A DNA stretch of 64,000 nucleotides, taken from Paraburkholderia megapolitana. Lineage in GTDB: Bacteria > Pseudomonadota > Gammaproteobacteria > Burkholderiales > Burkholderiaceae. Below the pieces are notes generated by a model. That model did no database searches. It saw only the letters and a list, made by a program, of their open reading frames with translations, and was not told where the DNA came from. Shown here one piece after another: positions 1 to 8,354 of the stretch. Numbering within the stretch: the stretch's first letter is position 1; every line of letters starts with the position of its first letter. Both the position numbers and the translations under genes were made by a program. Location of the stretch: NCBI RefSeq assembly GCF_007556815.1, contig NZ_CP041744.1:61786-125785 (forward strand). Direction: 5' to 3'.

Positions 1-478
1 CGTAGATCTTCCAGTGCTTCGACCCCTCAAGCTGGATTATCAGTGCGTCGGCGACGTCGAAGTGAACGGGGAATCCACGCTGTCCGGCCGGTGTCAGGAA
101 CGACATCGCATACACGTTACCACCGATAAACGCTTCGAGCTCCCGACACATTGCGGCGACGACCGGATGACGGCTATCGTAGTCTTCCACCTTGACTGTC
201 GCCCCACCCGCGTATGCGCGGTCAATGTACGCTTTTTGCGTTTCCTGCGTAAATCGAGCTTCTGTTGGGATGTGAAGATCGTTGCCTTTGTCGAGGACGC
301 GGATAAACGTATGCAGATGCCCCTCGCACTGGTTCAAATATCTTTCCATATCGACGAGTGAGACGTCTCTCCAGAGCTGACTTGCGTCCCGATAGATGTG
401 GTAGTGCCTGCCGATCACGCCAGCCATAAATTCAGACGGTGAAGCCGTTCCGAAAACGTACTTTGAAAGCGTTTCCAT
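1..478 (-). CDS. JmjC/cupin_4 oxygenase, partial (cut by window start)
   Basis: This minus-strand frame is open from an ATG at 478 to the window edge (159 residues visible). It resembles the N-terminal half of JmjC/cupin_4 Fe(II)/2-oxoglutarate oxygenases: a helical lead-in followed by the first strand of the double-stranded beta helix, with a His-Phe-Asp metal-binding triplet near residues 139-141 and then an aromatic GSKHWKIY segment. The same HxD context occurs in three complete paralogues in this window. The distal metal-binding His lies outside the window. It starts 15 bp after the stop of the upstream JmjC gene, so it is the next gene of the same operon. The likely role is side-chain hydroxylation of the RiPP precursor peptide (inference). 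The cluster therefore continues beyond base 1. Confidence 0.8.
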   Translation of the reverse strand, partial: METLSKYVFGTASPSEFMAGVIGRHYHIYRDASQLWRDVSLVDMERYLNQCEGHLHTFIRVLDKGNDLHIPTEARFTQETQKAYIDRAYAGGATVKVEDYDSRHPVVAAMCRELEAFIGGNVYAMSFLTPAGQRGFPVHFDVADALIIQLEGSKHWKIY

Positions 479-492
479 GTCTGTGTCGCCCT

Positions 493-1683
493 CTAATCGT
501 TAAACTGACGAATAATTGCGTGTTGTATCAAAATCGCAAGCACCGTATGGCTCGTCGCTTCCCCATACAGGTCGGCAACCTGGGAAAATGAAAAGCCATC
601 GGGCGATTTTTGCAGAAGATCGAATAGTGCGACGGCGCCCTTTGGGAGTTGCAGTTTCCCCGGTGAAAACGAGCCAATGTCGATCTCAACGCCCTGCTTG
701 AATTCGACTGGAAAACTGACTATCAAATGCTCAGTTGTTTCTTCGCAAAAATACAAACTCCCAGGAGTGAGCTGAAATCTGGCATTGGTATCGGGGTTGT
801 AAGTTGAATGCACACGCTTGTATCTGCTGCTTTTTGCGATTTTCCATTTGTTGTGCAGGAGCTCCAGATCGCTTTCTGAAACATCGTGTGCGAGACTTTC
901 CGCAACCAGCCTGGTCATGCTAAAGGGTGATAGTTTGCGGGTTTTGTTTTCGGAAAGTACGCGGCGCCACGTTGACGAAAATAACGCTGCTCCCATTTCC
1001 TCGCTGCGATTTCGCCTGATTCCGATTGAGAAATGTATGGACGAAGCAGATTGGGTGTACGCTTGATGCGGCACGCCTGTAGGTATAAATACACCGTGAC
1101 CGGGCGCAACCAGGCCCTTGAGATGCTCCTCACCGATGAGTGCCTCATCAATCTGATAACCGTTCAGGCTCGCAGATGGTTTCCCGGAGTAATCGAAACA
1201 TTTCCAATGCTTTTCGCCTGCGATCTGGTACGCGAAAACGTCGTGGTAATCGTAATGCACCGGTGTATAGGCACTGTCTTCCGGGCTGACGAAGGCACTG
1301 ATGGTGATGTCTGCATCCAGTGAATTACCCATCATGGCGGCGAATTCACCAAGATAGGCGACGTGCTGGTGCAAGTCCGTCAAGTATAATGTTAATTTCA
1401 GATCGCGACTTAATTGCAGCAAGCTGTCGTAATTTCCTAGGAAAGACGACACGTCGTCAGACACTTCTGTGCGATTACTAAAGAGACGAATTTTTTGCGT
1501 ATCGTGCGAAAACTTCTTAAAGAAGGAGTACAGATCTTTCTCTATTATACTAATCTTCGGCAGAACGTCATGAAGATCCGCCTCCACGAAATGCGCTTTG
1601 GGCGATTCTGACGTTGACAGATTTCCCAGTGCGGTTTCATTCATATATCGGCTAAGCGTACTCGGACTTGGTCGCATGTTCAT
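493..1683 (-). CDS. JmjC/cupin_4-type Fe(II)/2-oxoglutarate oxygenase
   Basis: This 396-residue protein has the JmjC/cupin_4 metal-binding arrangement. His-Tyr-Asp at about 143-145 is followed by an AYQIAGEKHWKCFD strand, and a distal His at about 206 sits in the IPTGVPHQAY strand. Enzymes of this fold couple 2-oxoglutarate decarboxylation to hydroxylation of protein or peptide side chains. The C-terminal third (about 280-396) has the winged-helix-like character seen in ribosomal-oxygenase relatives and may bind substrate. It lies 8 bp after the MFS gene stop, as part of the RiPP operon, so a precursor-peptide substrate is the natural guess. Which residue is modified cannot be read from the sequence. 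Confidence 0.85.
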   Translation of the reverse strand: MNMRPSPSTLSRYMNETALGNLSTSESPKAHFVEADLHDVLPKISIIEKDLYSFFKKFSHDTQKIRLFSNRTEVSDDVSSFLGNYDSLLQLSRDLKLTLYLTDLHQHVAYLGEFAAMMGNSLDADITISAFVSPEDSAYTPVHYDYHDVFAYQIAGEKHWKCFDYSGKPSASLNGYQIDEALIGEEHLKGLVAPGHGVFIPTGVPHQAYTQSASSIHFSIGIRRNRSEEMGAALFSSTWRRVLSENKTRKLSPFSMTRLVAESLAHDVSESDLELLHNKWKIAKSSRYKRVHSTYNPDTNARFQLTPGSLYFCEETTEHLIVSFPVEFKQGVEIDIGSFSPGKLQLPKGAVALFDLLQKSPDGFSFSQVADLYGEATSHTVLAILIQHAIIRQFND

Positions 1684-1691
1684 TCCTGAAA

Positions 1692-2903
1692 TTATCCTGC
1701 TGGTTTTCTCAAAGCTGATGCCCCGAAGTACCTTGTGCTATAGAAAAATGATCCGCTCAGCAAAAGGAAGACGAGACAGCCATCCATGATGAAAACCATG
1801 GGAGAGCTGAAGCGGCCTAGAAGGAATGCTCCGACAACCGGGGCCACGAGCTGGACCGTTGACTGAACACCCTGGCGTACGGAGCTGATCTCTCCAAGAT
1901 TCCTGGTGAACGTCCGGCTCATGTATACATTCGATGTAACTGCGAACGATGCCCCAGCAAGACCAGAGACAAAAAAACACGCGCAAAGCGCTATCGTGTT
2001 CCAGCTGGAGTGGTCGCGAAGTATCAGTCCGATCAGGATAAACAGGACCGAAGAGACGAGTGGCGGAAAAATCATGTCCTGGAATCGCCCGCTCTTCGAG
2101 GCGCCATTGCTCCTTTTCACGAGATAGAGCGCGCCGATCGTTCCCCCAGCACCGGCCGAGGAAACCAGTAACCCGATCACATGCTTTGTGAAACCCAGAT
2201 CCTTAAGGATGAGCGGCATCTGATTGTTGACGGCCATTCCAAGGAACGCGTATATACCGACTATGACGAGCAACGGTATCGGCGATGCCTGGTTCGATGC
2301 CGACTGTTTTCCTGTCTCCTTTTCGTTTTCTGCAGGATCGGCGTCATCCTTGACCCCTGCCTTTGTTGCGAAGAGAAAGCAGATCCCACCCAGTCCTGTT
2401 AGTACGGCCGAAACGACAAGGACACTATGTTCTCCAAAGTACTGGCTTGCCGCCGCACCGATCGTGGGAGCCAGAATCTTGCAGCTATTGTTTGTGACAC
2501 TAAGTAGAGAAAAGCGCTTTGCCAGCAGATCGCTCGGCGACGTTCGTGCGGTGAGTGTATTTATGGCGGGGACAATGAATGCGCTGGCAGCGGAGTGAGC
2601 TGCGACGAAAAACAGGAATTCAACGTAGCGGTTCGCGAAAAGGATCACCAGAGTGCCGATGATGCGCAGAAATACGGCCGCATAGAGGATTCGCTTCGCA
2701 TCATGTCTGTCGCAAATCCGCCCTACCTTGCGTGCGAAAGCGATGCCGGGAATCAGTAGTGCACAACTGAGCCAGGCCATGTCATAGGACGATGCCTTGA
2801 ACTGGTAGGCGCTCAGATTCAGGATGGCAAGGAAATCGATCCATGAACCAAAGTTCGCAAAAATATCCCCGATCAAAATTGGCCGGAACGATCTAGATTG
2901 CAT
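1692..2903 (-). CDS. MFS transporter, probable peptide exporter
   Basis: This is a major facilitator superfamily protein of about 400 residues with roughly twelve hydrophobic segments. It carries an N-terminal-half RKVGRICDRHDAKR loop like the MFS inter-helix 2-3 motif, so an inner-membrane location is expected. A start at 2903 (MQSRSF) is preferred over 2915 because a GGAG sequence lies about 6 nt upstream. It overlaps the end of the upstream JmjC gene, which implies translational coupling. Three such transporters occur in the cluster, one per block, so each probably exports one product or gives self-immunity (inference). The substrate is unknown. Confidence 0.85.
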   Translation of the reverse strand: MQSRSFRPILIGDIFANFGSWIDFLAILNLSAYQFKASSYDMAWLSCALLIPGIAFARKVGRICDRHDAKRILYAAVFLRIIGTLVILFANRYVEFLFFVAAHSAASAFIVPAINTLTARTSPSDLLAKRFSLLSVTNNSCKILAPTIGAAASQYFGEHSVLVVSAVLTGLGGICFLFATKAGVKDDADPAENEKETGKQSASNQASPIPLLVIVGIYAFLGMAVNNQMPLILKDLGFTKHVIGLLVSSAGAGGTIGALYLVKRSNGASKSGRFQDMIFPPLVSSVLFILIGLILRDHSSWNTIALCACFFVSGLAGASFAVTSNVYMSRTFTRNLGEISSVRQGVQSTVQLVAPVVGAFLLGRFSSPMVFIMDGCLVFLLLSGSFFYSTRYFGASALRKPAG

Positions 2904-4083
2904 CCAGCACTCCATTGCGAACGAGTTCTTTCGCCAATACCAGTTTCGAGGCTACGTCAAGTACTCCGGGAAGGTCCCTGATGGCGGATGGTTCAGTAAG
3001 GCCCAGGATATGATCAATTTCCTGTTCAACCATTTTTGGTAGCTCGAGAAAAGGTGATTGTTTCTCGGGATTTTGAAGCACATTGCTTATATCAGAGATG
3101 TAGAGTCGTAATTTCTCGTCCGTGACGGTCTTCCTGATGATTTTGGAACGATTTAACGTTATCAGGGAATTCTCGCTCAAACCGCTCAGGGAAAAAAGAT
3201 TGCTTATTCCACGGTCGTTGACAGCGGGTCGGACGGAATTCATGGAATTGCAAAAATTGGCGAAGGACTCGTCAGGATTCAATTCCTGGAGAGTTTGAAT
3301 ACACCTGTTCAAGGCTTCTCGCAGCAAGACTCCGCAATATGGCTCGGAGGAATACAGGGGAGCATTAAATGCAGGTTCGACAAAGGAAAGGCTGTTCACG
3401 GCAAACTGAATTACGTCGTTAGGCGTCCAGGCAAGATGACCAATACTGACGTGTAGCGACGCACCTTCTTCGCATTTCGCTGAATGCGGTGTGCCGGGAG
3501 GCAAATAAAGGACATCGCCGGGTGCAAGCACAAACGAGTCGATGGGTTCGGAGGCTTCCTCTGAAGTGATCAGGCGAGCCATCGAGCGCTTGGGGTTCAC
3601 GACAGAGCGCGGATAGATGGTCCAGCACTTGGTGCCGACGAGCTGGATCGCAAAGACAGACTCGTGATCGAAATGTGGCGAGAAACCTTTGCGTGCAGGC
3701 GGCGTCAGGAAAAATTTGGCGACCGCATTTCCGCCAAAGACTCGCTCAATTTCCCTGCAAATCGCTCCGAAGACAGGTGTGCGCCGCTCCAGTTCAGCGA
3801 TTTTGAAAGTCGTGCCCTGGGCGAGTGCAGACCGGATAAAGCTTTTCTGCGTCGGACCTTCCCGATCGGTGGTCGGTGGTATGTCGACTGGACGTCCGTC
3901 GTTGGAGCCCTTTACAAACTCATGCAGCCGCCCTTCGTGGGAATTCAGGTAATCGTCAAGTATCTTGAGATTCCAAAGATCTGGAAGTCGGCTTGCGCCC
4001 TGCAAGACCGTATGCTTTTTATTTAAATAGGTTTTTGAAAATACATCCAGACTGATGTTCCCGAAGATATGTTCGGCCAGCAC
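2893..4083 (-). CDS. JmjC/cupin_4-type Fe(II)/2-oxoglutarate oxygenase
   Basis: This 396-residue protein starts at a GTG (4083) with GAGGG just upstream. The Fe(II)-binding triplet His-Phe-Asp lies at about 137-139 (GFSPHFD) and the distal His at about 200 in LYLPPGTPH. An IQLVGTKCWTIYP strand follows the triplet, as in other cupin_4 oxygenases. The first 130 residues resemble the partial paralogue at the window start more than the other two (shared GRLHEF-like, AL.QG-type and CREIE/CRELE segments), suggesting recent duplication within the cluster. It is the first enzyme gene after a 630-bp spacer that holds a small leader-like ORF and a hairpin. It probably hydroxylates a modified peptide (inference). 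Confidence 0.85.
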   Translation of the reverse strand: MLAEHIFGNISLDVFSKTYLNKKHTVLQGASRLPDLWNLKILDDYLNSHEGRLHEFVKGSNDGRPVDIPPTTDREGPTQKSFIRSALAQGTTFKIAELERRTPVFGAICREIERVFGGNAVAKFFLTPPARKGFSPHFDHESVFAIQLVGTKCWTIYPRSVVNPKRSMARLITSEEASEPIDSFVLAPGDVLYLPPGTPHSAKCEEGASLHVSIGHLAWTPNDVIQFAVNSLSFVEPAFNAPLYSSEPYCGVLLREALNRCIQTLQELNPDESFANFCNSMNSVRPAVNDRGISNLFSLSGLSENSLITLNRSKIIRKTVTDEKLRLYISDISNVLQNPEKQSPFLELPKMVEQEIDHILGLTEPSAIRDLPGVLDVASKLVLAKELVRNGVLDAI

Positions 4084-4122
4084 GATGCCCTCGTACGGTG
4101 GTGGGTAACAGAGTCCGAGTGA

Positions 4123-4151
4123 ACTGGCCGACAGATTACAGATCGGCCAGT
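4123..4151 (-). terminator. hairpin between small ORF and JmjC gene
   Basis: A perfect 9-bp inverted repeat (ACTGGCCGA and TCGGCCAGT) with an 11-base loop lies 58 bp after the stop of the small leader-like ORF and 40 bp before the JmjC start. No T-tract follows, so this is more likely an attenuator or mRNA-stabilising structure than a full terminator. Hairpins occupy the same relative position after both precursor genes. Confidence 0.4.
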
Positions 4152-4208
4152 CAACCGCACTTAATCGTTGCGACTACTAGTGTTGCGACTTACGGCGGTG
4201 AAACTACT

Positions 4209-4289
4209 TCAGGAAAAGATTTCGTGCTGGGACAGTACAACGATTGCTTCGGGCAAAACGAGTTTGATATCTTCCGGATTAAGCGTCAT
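4209..4289 (-). CDS. possible 26-residue leader-like peptide (third precursor candidate)
   Basis: This short ORF starts at an ATG with AAGGG about 8 nt upstream and begins MTLNPEDIKLVLPEA. It is acidic and amphipathic in a way that recalls RiPP leader peptides, and ends at HEIFS before a TGA. It has no Cys and almost no room for a core. It sits in an otherwise gene-free 630-bp spacer, just before a hairpin and then a block of oxygenases, the position held by precursor genes in the other two blocks. It could be a truncated precursor, an attenuator leader, or chance. No homology was recognised. Confidence 0.3.
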   Translation of the reverse strand: MTLNPEDIKLVLPEAIVVLSQHEIFS

Positions 4290-4713
4290 TTTCCATACCC
4301 TTATGAAGTGTGAGAATAAGGCTTACATGCCGCCAAGCGGCCAGATAAAATATCATATTCATGGCGCTTACGCACAAAAAAGCCGTGTGTGAGTGCAGAA
4401 ACGAATTATTACGAAACGATGTAAATGCGGATTGGCGCGGAGTTTCGTCGTGTTGCGGGCCGTGTCAGCAGAACTCCACGCCCAGTGCGGCGGAACGGCA
4501 GTAAGCTGCCGCATGAAAGTCCAGCAGCCCGAAGGCGGGACCGTACTGTCCCAGCGGGCAGATTGCGGCCGCCTCGATTAGGAGCCGCGCGGGAGCAAAA
4601 CGGTCCGGTTCGCTCGGCGACCGCCGCCCCTGGCGGCTCAAAATTCAGTTGGCGCGGACAAAACAGCCCTCACACAGAGCATTTCGGACCTCCTCTACAC
4701 CGCTCGCATGACT

Positions 4714-5877
4714 TCAGCGACCTTCAACTACGCAAGCGGCAACGCTTGTACCCGGTAACTCCATGGGCGCGGCTTCCCTTGGCATCGAACAGCACTTGCA
4801 ATGGGGATCCCTTTCAAGCTTCAAGCGGACAAAATCCATGCTCTTCAGGTCGAAATTCGCCATAGCCCCTATAAGCCCGCCGTCGATACCACACAACAAC
4901 TTTAGAGCTTCGCTGGCCATCGCCGCTCCGACGACGCCAGTCACCGCGCCGAGCACACCACCTTCTGCGCAGTTCGGAGCCATCTCGCCACTTGGCGCTA
5001 CTGGGAAAACGCATTCGTAGCACGGCCCTTCGCCGCCGAAGACCGCCACCTGGCCCTGCCATTGGTAGACTGAGCCGTGGACACAGCGCTTACCGAAACG
5101 ATGGCACACGCGGTTTACAAGATAGCGGGTCGCGAAATTATCGGTCCCATCAATAACTATATCGTGATCAGGCACGACCCGCTGAGCCAGAGCAAAGTCG
5201 AAACGGCGTTGCAACCTGTCGATTTTCACATCTGGATTAAGTGCGCGCAGGGCAATCCAAGCGGACTCGACCTTCGCAAGTCCAATGCGGTCGGTGGTAT
5301 GCAGAATTTGACGCTGCAGATTACTTTTATCCACCGTGTCGTTGTCCACCAGCGTGAGCGTCCCTACTCCGGCTGCTGCAAGATACAACGCCACCGGAGA
5401 ACCGAGTCCGCCGGCACCGATAATGAGGACTCTCGAACGCTTCAAGCGTGCTTGGCCAGCTTCGCCGAGTTCGGGTAGCTTCAGTTGGCTTAGGTAACGT
5501 TCGCGGTCAAATTGGAAGTCTTCGTGCATTTGCGAGAGTTGGCCTCCGGCAGCTTTCCAGGCCTCGATGCCGCCAGCGAGACTGACTACCTGCCTATACC
5601 CCATCTCGTGCATAGTCTTGGCGGCCAGTAGACTGCGGATTCCTGAGGCGCAGTAGACCACGATCGACTGCCCCTTGTCTGTCACTAGTCGCTCAACCTT
5701 CGACTCGAGTAACCCGCGGGGGATGCACAGGGCGCCCGAGATTACACCTGTGCGCGACTCTTCCGGCTCGCGACAGTCGATGATGACGCGGGCTGTTGCG
5801 TCAAGACTGGCCGTGGCAACGTCAACCTCGTGCACCATGCGGCGGGCTTGTTCGAGGAGTCGGACTAGATGACTCAT
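4714..5877 (-). CDS. rhodanese-ThiF fusion, sulfur-carrier activating enzyme (module 2)
   Basis: This 387-residue fusion has an N-terminal rhodanese domain (residues about 1-115, catalytic-type Cys near 76 in VYCASGIRS) and a C-terminal ThiF/MoeB E1 domain. The ThiF part has the GAGGLGS nucleotide loop near 154-160, the DGTDNFATRY segment, a CYEC pair and a final CKCC pair that would bind the structural zinc. Such E1 enzymes adenylate the C-terminal Gly-Gly of a ThiS/MoaD carrier, and the rhodanese can deliver persulfide sulfur to give a thiocarboxylate. The carrier is almost certainly the ThiS-like protein just upstream. The domain order is the reverse of the module 1 enzyme. It is probably cytosolic and serves the YcaO-TfuA pair. 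Confidence 0.88.
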   Translation of the reverse strand: MSHLVRLLEQARRMVHEVDVATASLDATARVIIDCREPEESRTGVISGALCIPRGLLESKVERLVTDKGQSIVVYCASGIRSLLAAKTMHEMGYRQVVSLAGGIEAWKAAGGQLSQMHEDFQFDRERYLSQLKLPELGEAGQARLKRSRVLIIGAGGLGSPVALYLAAAGVGTLTLVDNDTVDKSNLQRQILHTTDRIGLAKVESAWIALRALNPDVKIDRLQRRFDFALAQRVVPDHDIVIDGTDNFATRYLVNRVCHRFGKRCVHGSVYQWQGQVAVFGGEGPCYECVFPVAPSGEMAPNCAEGGVLGAVTGVVGAAMASEALKLLCGIDGGLIGAMANFDLKSMDFVRLKLERDPHCKCCSMPREAAPMELPGTSVAACVVEGR

Positions 5878-5912
5878 TATTCAGTATTCTCCGGTAGTTC
5901 TTCAACTTCTAG

Positions 5913-6086
5913 TTACGGCTCATCCACAGCGAGAGAGCAAATCTTGCAGCGGTATAGTGCATCATGAGAATGATGCGGTATTTCTCGTAGCAGTCCTTGA
6001 ATCTGAACTCGCTGATTCGTGGAGCTACTACGGCGCACCGCACCTAGTTGGTGTGCAATCAACTTGGAGACCTCATTCGATGTCAC
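5913..6086 (-). CDS. small CxxC protein, unknown (57 residues)
   Basis: This ORF starts with GTG directly after the TAG of the ThiS-like gene, with AGGGGG as ribosome-binding site, and stays open for 57 codons before ending 35 bp upstream of the rhodanese-ThiF start. The N-terminal part is hydrophilic and helical. The C-terminal end carries a His-rich stretch (PHHSHD) and a CKIC pair, which together could bind a metal. Without it there would be a 209-bp hole in an otherwise tightly packed operon. I recognise no family. A role in sulfur or metal handling is only a guess from position. Confidence 0.5.
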   Translation of the reverse strand: MTSNEVSKLIAHQLGAVRRSSSTNQRVQIQGLLREIPHHSHDALYRCKICSLAVDEP

Positions 6087-6356
6087 CTAACCCCCTGCCA
6101 GAGCTGTCAACAGTCGGATTTCAGAACTAGAGCAAACCGGAGCTTCACGTGGGTCCGCAACGCACAGGTTCCCGTCGACGAAGATCCGCAAATAGCGATT
6201 GACTAAGGGTGCATTCGCGTAAATCTGCGTCTTAAGCGCAGGGATAAGGTGCACAGCAGCCTCAAGCACCGCCGCAACGCTATCCCCCTCCAGTAGGAGT
6301 TTTTGGTCGCAACTCGCTCGCTGCGACATCTGTGAAGGAAGAATGAGAGTTACCAT
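6087..6356 (-). CDS. ThiS/MoaD-like sulfur carrier protein (module 2)
   Basis: This 89-residue protein ends in Ala-Gly-Gly, the diagnostic C-terminus of ThiS/MoaD ubiquitin-fold sulfur carriers. It has the family's middle signature, with a VNRYLRIFVDG strand and a late hydrophobic LLTALAGG tail. The terminal glycine is adenylated by a ThiF-type E1 and converted to a thiocarboxylate. It lies between TfuA and the rhodanese-ThiF fusion. In known peptide thioamidation, thiocarboxylated ThiS is hydrolysed with the help of TfuA to supply sulfide to YcaO, so this is the expected sulfur donor for module 2. It is diverged from the module 1 carrier and is probably dedicated. Confidence 0.88.
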   Translation of the reverse strand: MVTLILPSQMSQRASCDQKLLLEGDSVAAVLEAAVHLIPALKTQIYANAPLVNRYLRIFVDGNLCVADPREAPVCSSSEIRLLTALAGG

Positions 6357-6370
6357 ACTCAGGACCTTAG

Positions 6371-7045
6371 CTATGAATTGAGGGTTGTATTGAGGATCAC
6401 GACCTTCGAAAGATCATCACGAATGCGATGCAGCAACTCCCACCCGTCGAGCTCTTTCTGGCGCACGACGTTGGCCGAGATTAGATTGATGGCACGCATC
6501 AGACGGGGTTCTCTCGAGAGAGCCGGATGTACCGCCAACCGAGCTAGACCGCGTTCCGCGAAATGTAGGCTGGCATAAACTCCGTATAATCGTTCGGCGC
6601 TCGATTCATCAAGACTGCCGGTCATCACCAATGCCTCCAAGGTCGCAGCGAAATCAACCATCGGAAACGAGACGTGTGAACTGCTAGCGTCCTCGAAAGT
6701 CACACCGAGGTGATCATCGAGAAAGTAAGGGTTGTCACGGATTTGTTCAAAGATCCGGCCACAACCTACCATTCCGAACTCATGTAGCTCTGCAGCACGG
6801 AGGGCACCCATACTCCCCGCGCCGTAGACCACCATGCCGGTCCGCAGAGCATCGAGCACTTCAGTGGGCGTTACGGCCATGCTCTGAAAAAATTCTCCGT
6901 CGATAATCCCAACCACATTCACCCCTTCTTCAACATCACGCAAAAGATCGCCCCGCCGAATGGGCGGCAGGGAAACGGCTTCGGGCAGCACGGAACAAAC
7001 CTGTTCGAGGGTAAGACTAAGACCGCCGTAAATCTTGAGCTTCAT
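6371..7045 (-). CDS. TfuA-like protein (module 2 thioamidation partner)
   Basis: The start at 7045 (MKLKIYGG) is chosen because GGGGG lies just upstream and it falls 11 bp after the YcaO stop. The 224-residue product shows the TfuA signature: LPPIRRGDL near residue 27, a GIIDGEFF segment, and GAGSMGALRAAEL near 80. TfuA was named from trifolitoxin production. With YcaO it forms peptide thioamides, apparently by triggering sulfide release from the thiocarboxylated carrier. All of these partners are adjacent here. Confidence 0.9.
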   Translation of the reverse strand: MKLKIYGGLSLTLEQVCSVLPEAVSLPPIRRGDLLRDVEEGVNVVGIIDGEFFQSMAVTPTEVLDALRTGMVVYGAGSMGALRAAELHEFGMVGCGRIFEQIRDNPYFLDDHLGVTFEDASSSHVSFPMVDFAATLEALVMTGSLDESSAERLYGVYASLHFAERGLARLAVHPALSREPRLMRAINLISANVVRQKELDGWELLHRIRDDLSKVVILNTTLNS

Positions 7046-7055
7046 GTAGTGCCCC

Positions 7056-8354
7056 CTAGTGGCTGTCGATGCGGTACTGCCGATGGAAGGGCGCCCGATC
7101 CTCTTTGTTGGCAAATTTTGCGCACTTGAATTCTTTCGGGACATCGAGGCTTGGTATCAGTACTTTGACCACCGGTACGTCGACACCACGTCGCGTCAGG
7201 TTGGCGACGAGCACATTGTCGTGACCGAGTTCGAACAACCATGAGAATACGAACCGGAGCTCCTCGCCTAGATTGCTGAAGCGATGATCGTGTACTCGGC
7301 GGCGAAAATCCTCCATGTGCAGCGTCCGTTCCTCAGGCTGTATGCAAAGGCCGAAGACCTCGTCTTCAGGATCAACGCTTGCCGAGGCGAAGGTGTGCAT
7401 CTTCATATCCTCGCGACTACCACTGATGTGTGTCGCGCGACATTGCAGTGCCTCAGAGACCGCACGAGAGACAGCGATGTCCACTGTTCCCGCACATCCC
7501 CAACCGGAATAGAAGGTATCCCCGCTGATCAGGCAGGCGCGTACCATCGGAAGGTTCGTTAAACCGGGCAAAAAAAATGCATAAAGCTGAATGATGTAGT
7601 CTGAGGATTCTTGACCCAACGCGGCTCGTAGCGAAGGATCTTCGATTTCATCCTCATATAGAGCCTCCAAGGCCAGACCTCCGGCTTCCATACGACTAAC
7701 GTAGTAGCGTTCAATCAACTCGTACAGCGCGTGAACCGTCGCTTCAAGGTAGGTGGCGCCAGAGGCCAAACCGTTGGAACCACTTATGAATCCGGCACCC
7801 GTGTCGTAGTAGGAAGGGATGAACGGAAAATAGACTGCCTCGGCCGGAACGTAAACCTCGCATTGCAGCCGAACGGAATACGCGGGGGTCCACATTAACT
7901 GATCGTCGATACCCAGGGAGTGCTCTGCACGCTGAATGAACTGGTCGGGACGCACTGCTAGCCGTTGCCTGCGCAGATAATCCCAGCTCGCACGTAGTAG
8001 CTGCGGAACACGTGGCTCCACGCAATAACTCTCGATCGCTTCCATCAGGCATGAGATACGAGCCTGGGTCTGGGTGGCCCCTTTTCCTTGCGCACCTGAA
8101 TTCTGTCCGTAGTCGGCGCTGAGATGGAGGTTCGGACGGCAGCTCTGGTAGACCGGGAAAGGCGTAGGGCTGAGTCGTGAAATGTCAGCGACCCGCGTAA
8201 TACCGACCAGCGGTGCAATTCGCTCGATCCGGGCGAGGAATGCCTCACCGTCGAATGACCGGTTGCCGTTGGCTGAATACACGACTGGTTCTTGCCGCGC
8301 CAGCTCCTCTCTGAGAGTCAGCGCCGGATACTGACTGATAAGTTCTCTACTCAT
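7056..8354 (-). CDS. YcaO-domain enzyme (module 2)
   Basis: This 432-residue YcaO protein has the family's ATP-site features: GKGAT...ISCLMEAIESY near 90-110, SNGLASGATYLEATVHALYELIER-type segments near 200-220, and a SEALQCRATHISGSRED stretch near 290. YcaO enzymes phosphorylate a peptide backbone amide, allowing attack by an internal or external nucleophile. Paired with TfuA, the known outcome is thioamide formation. The C-terminus lacks the proline-rich tail of many azoline-forming YcaOs. The start overlaps the stop of the MFS gene (ATGA), so it is coupled. The likely substrate is precursor B, encoded upstream of the MFS gene. Confidence 0.92.
   Translation of the reverse strand: MSRELISQYPALTLREELARQEPVVYSANGNRSFDGEAFLARIERIAPLVGITRVADISRLSPTPFPVYQSCRPNLHLSADYGQNSGAQGKGATQTQARISCLMEAIESYCVEPRVPQLLRASWDYLRRQRLAVRPDQFIQRAEHSLGIDDQLMWTPAYSVRLQCEVYVPAEAVYFPFIPSYYDTGAGFISGSNGLASGATYLEATVHALYELIERYYVSRMEAGGLALEALYEDEIEDPSLRAALGQESSDYIIQLYAFFLPGLTNLPMVRACLISGDTFYSGWGCAGTVDIAVSRAVSEALQCRATHISGSREDMKMHTFASASVDPEDEVFGLCIQPEERTLHMEDFRRRVHDHRFSNLGEELRFVFSWLFELGHDNVLVANLTRRGVDVPVVKVLIPSLDVPKEFKCAKFANKEDRAPFHRQYRIDSH

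Noticed and set aside
14..361. Plus-strand ORF of 115 codons at the window start
   Set aside because: It is antisense to a well-supported JmjC gene open on the minus strand.
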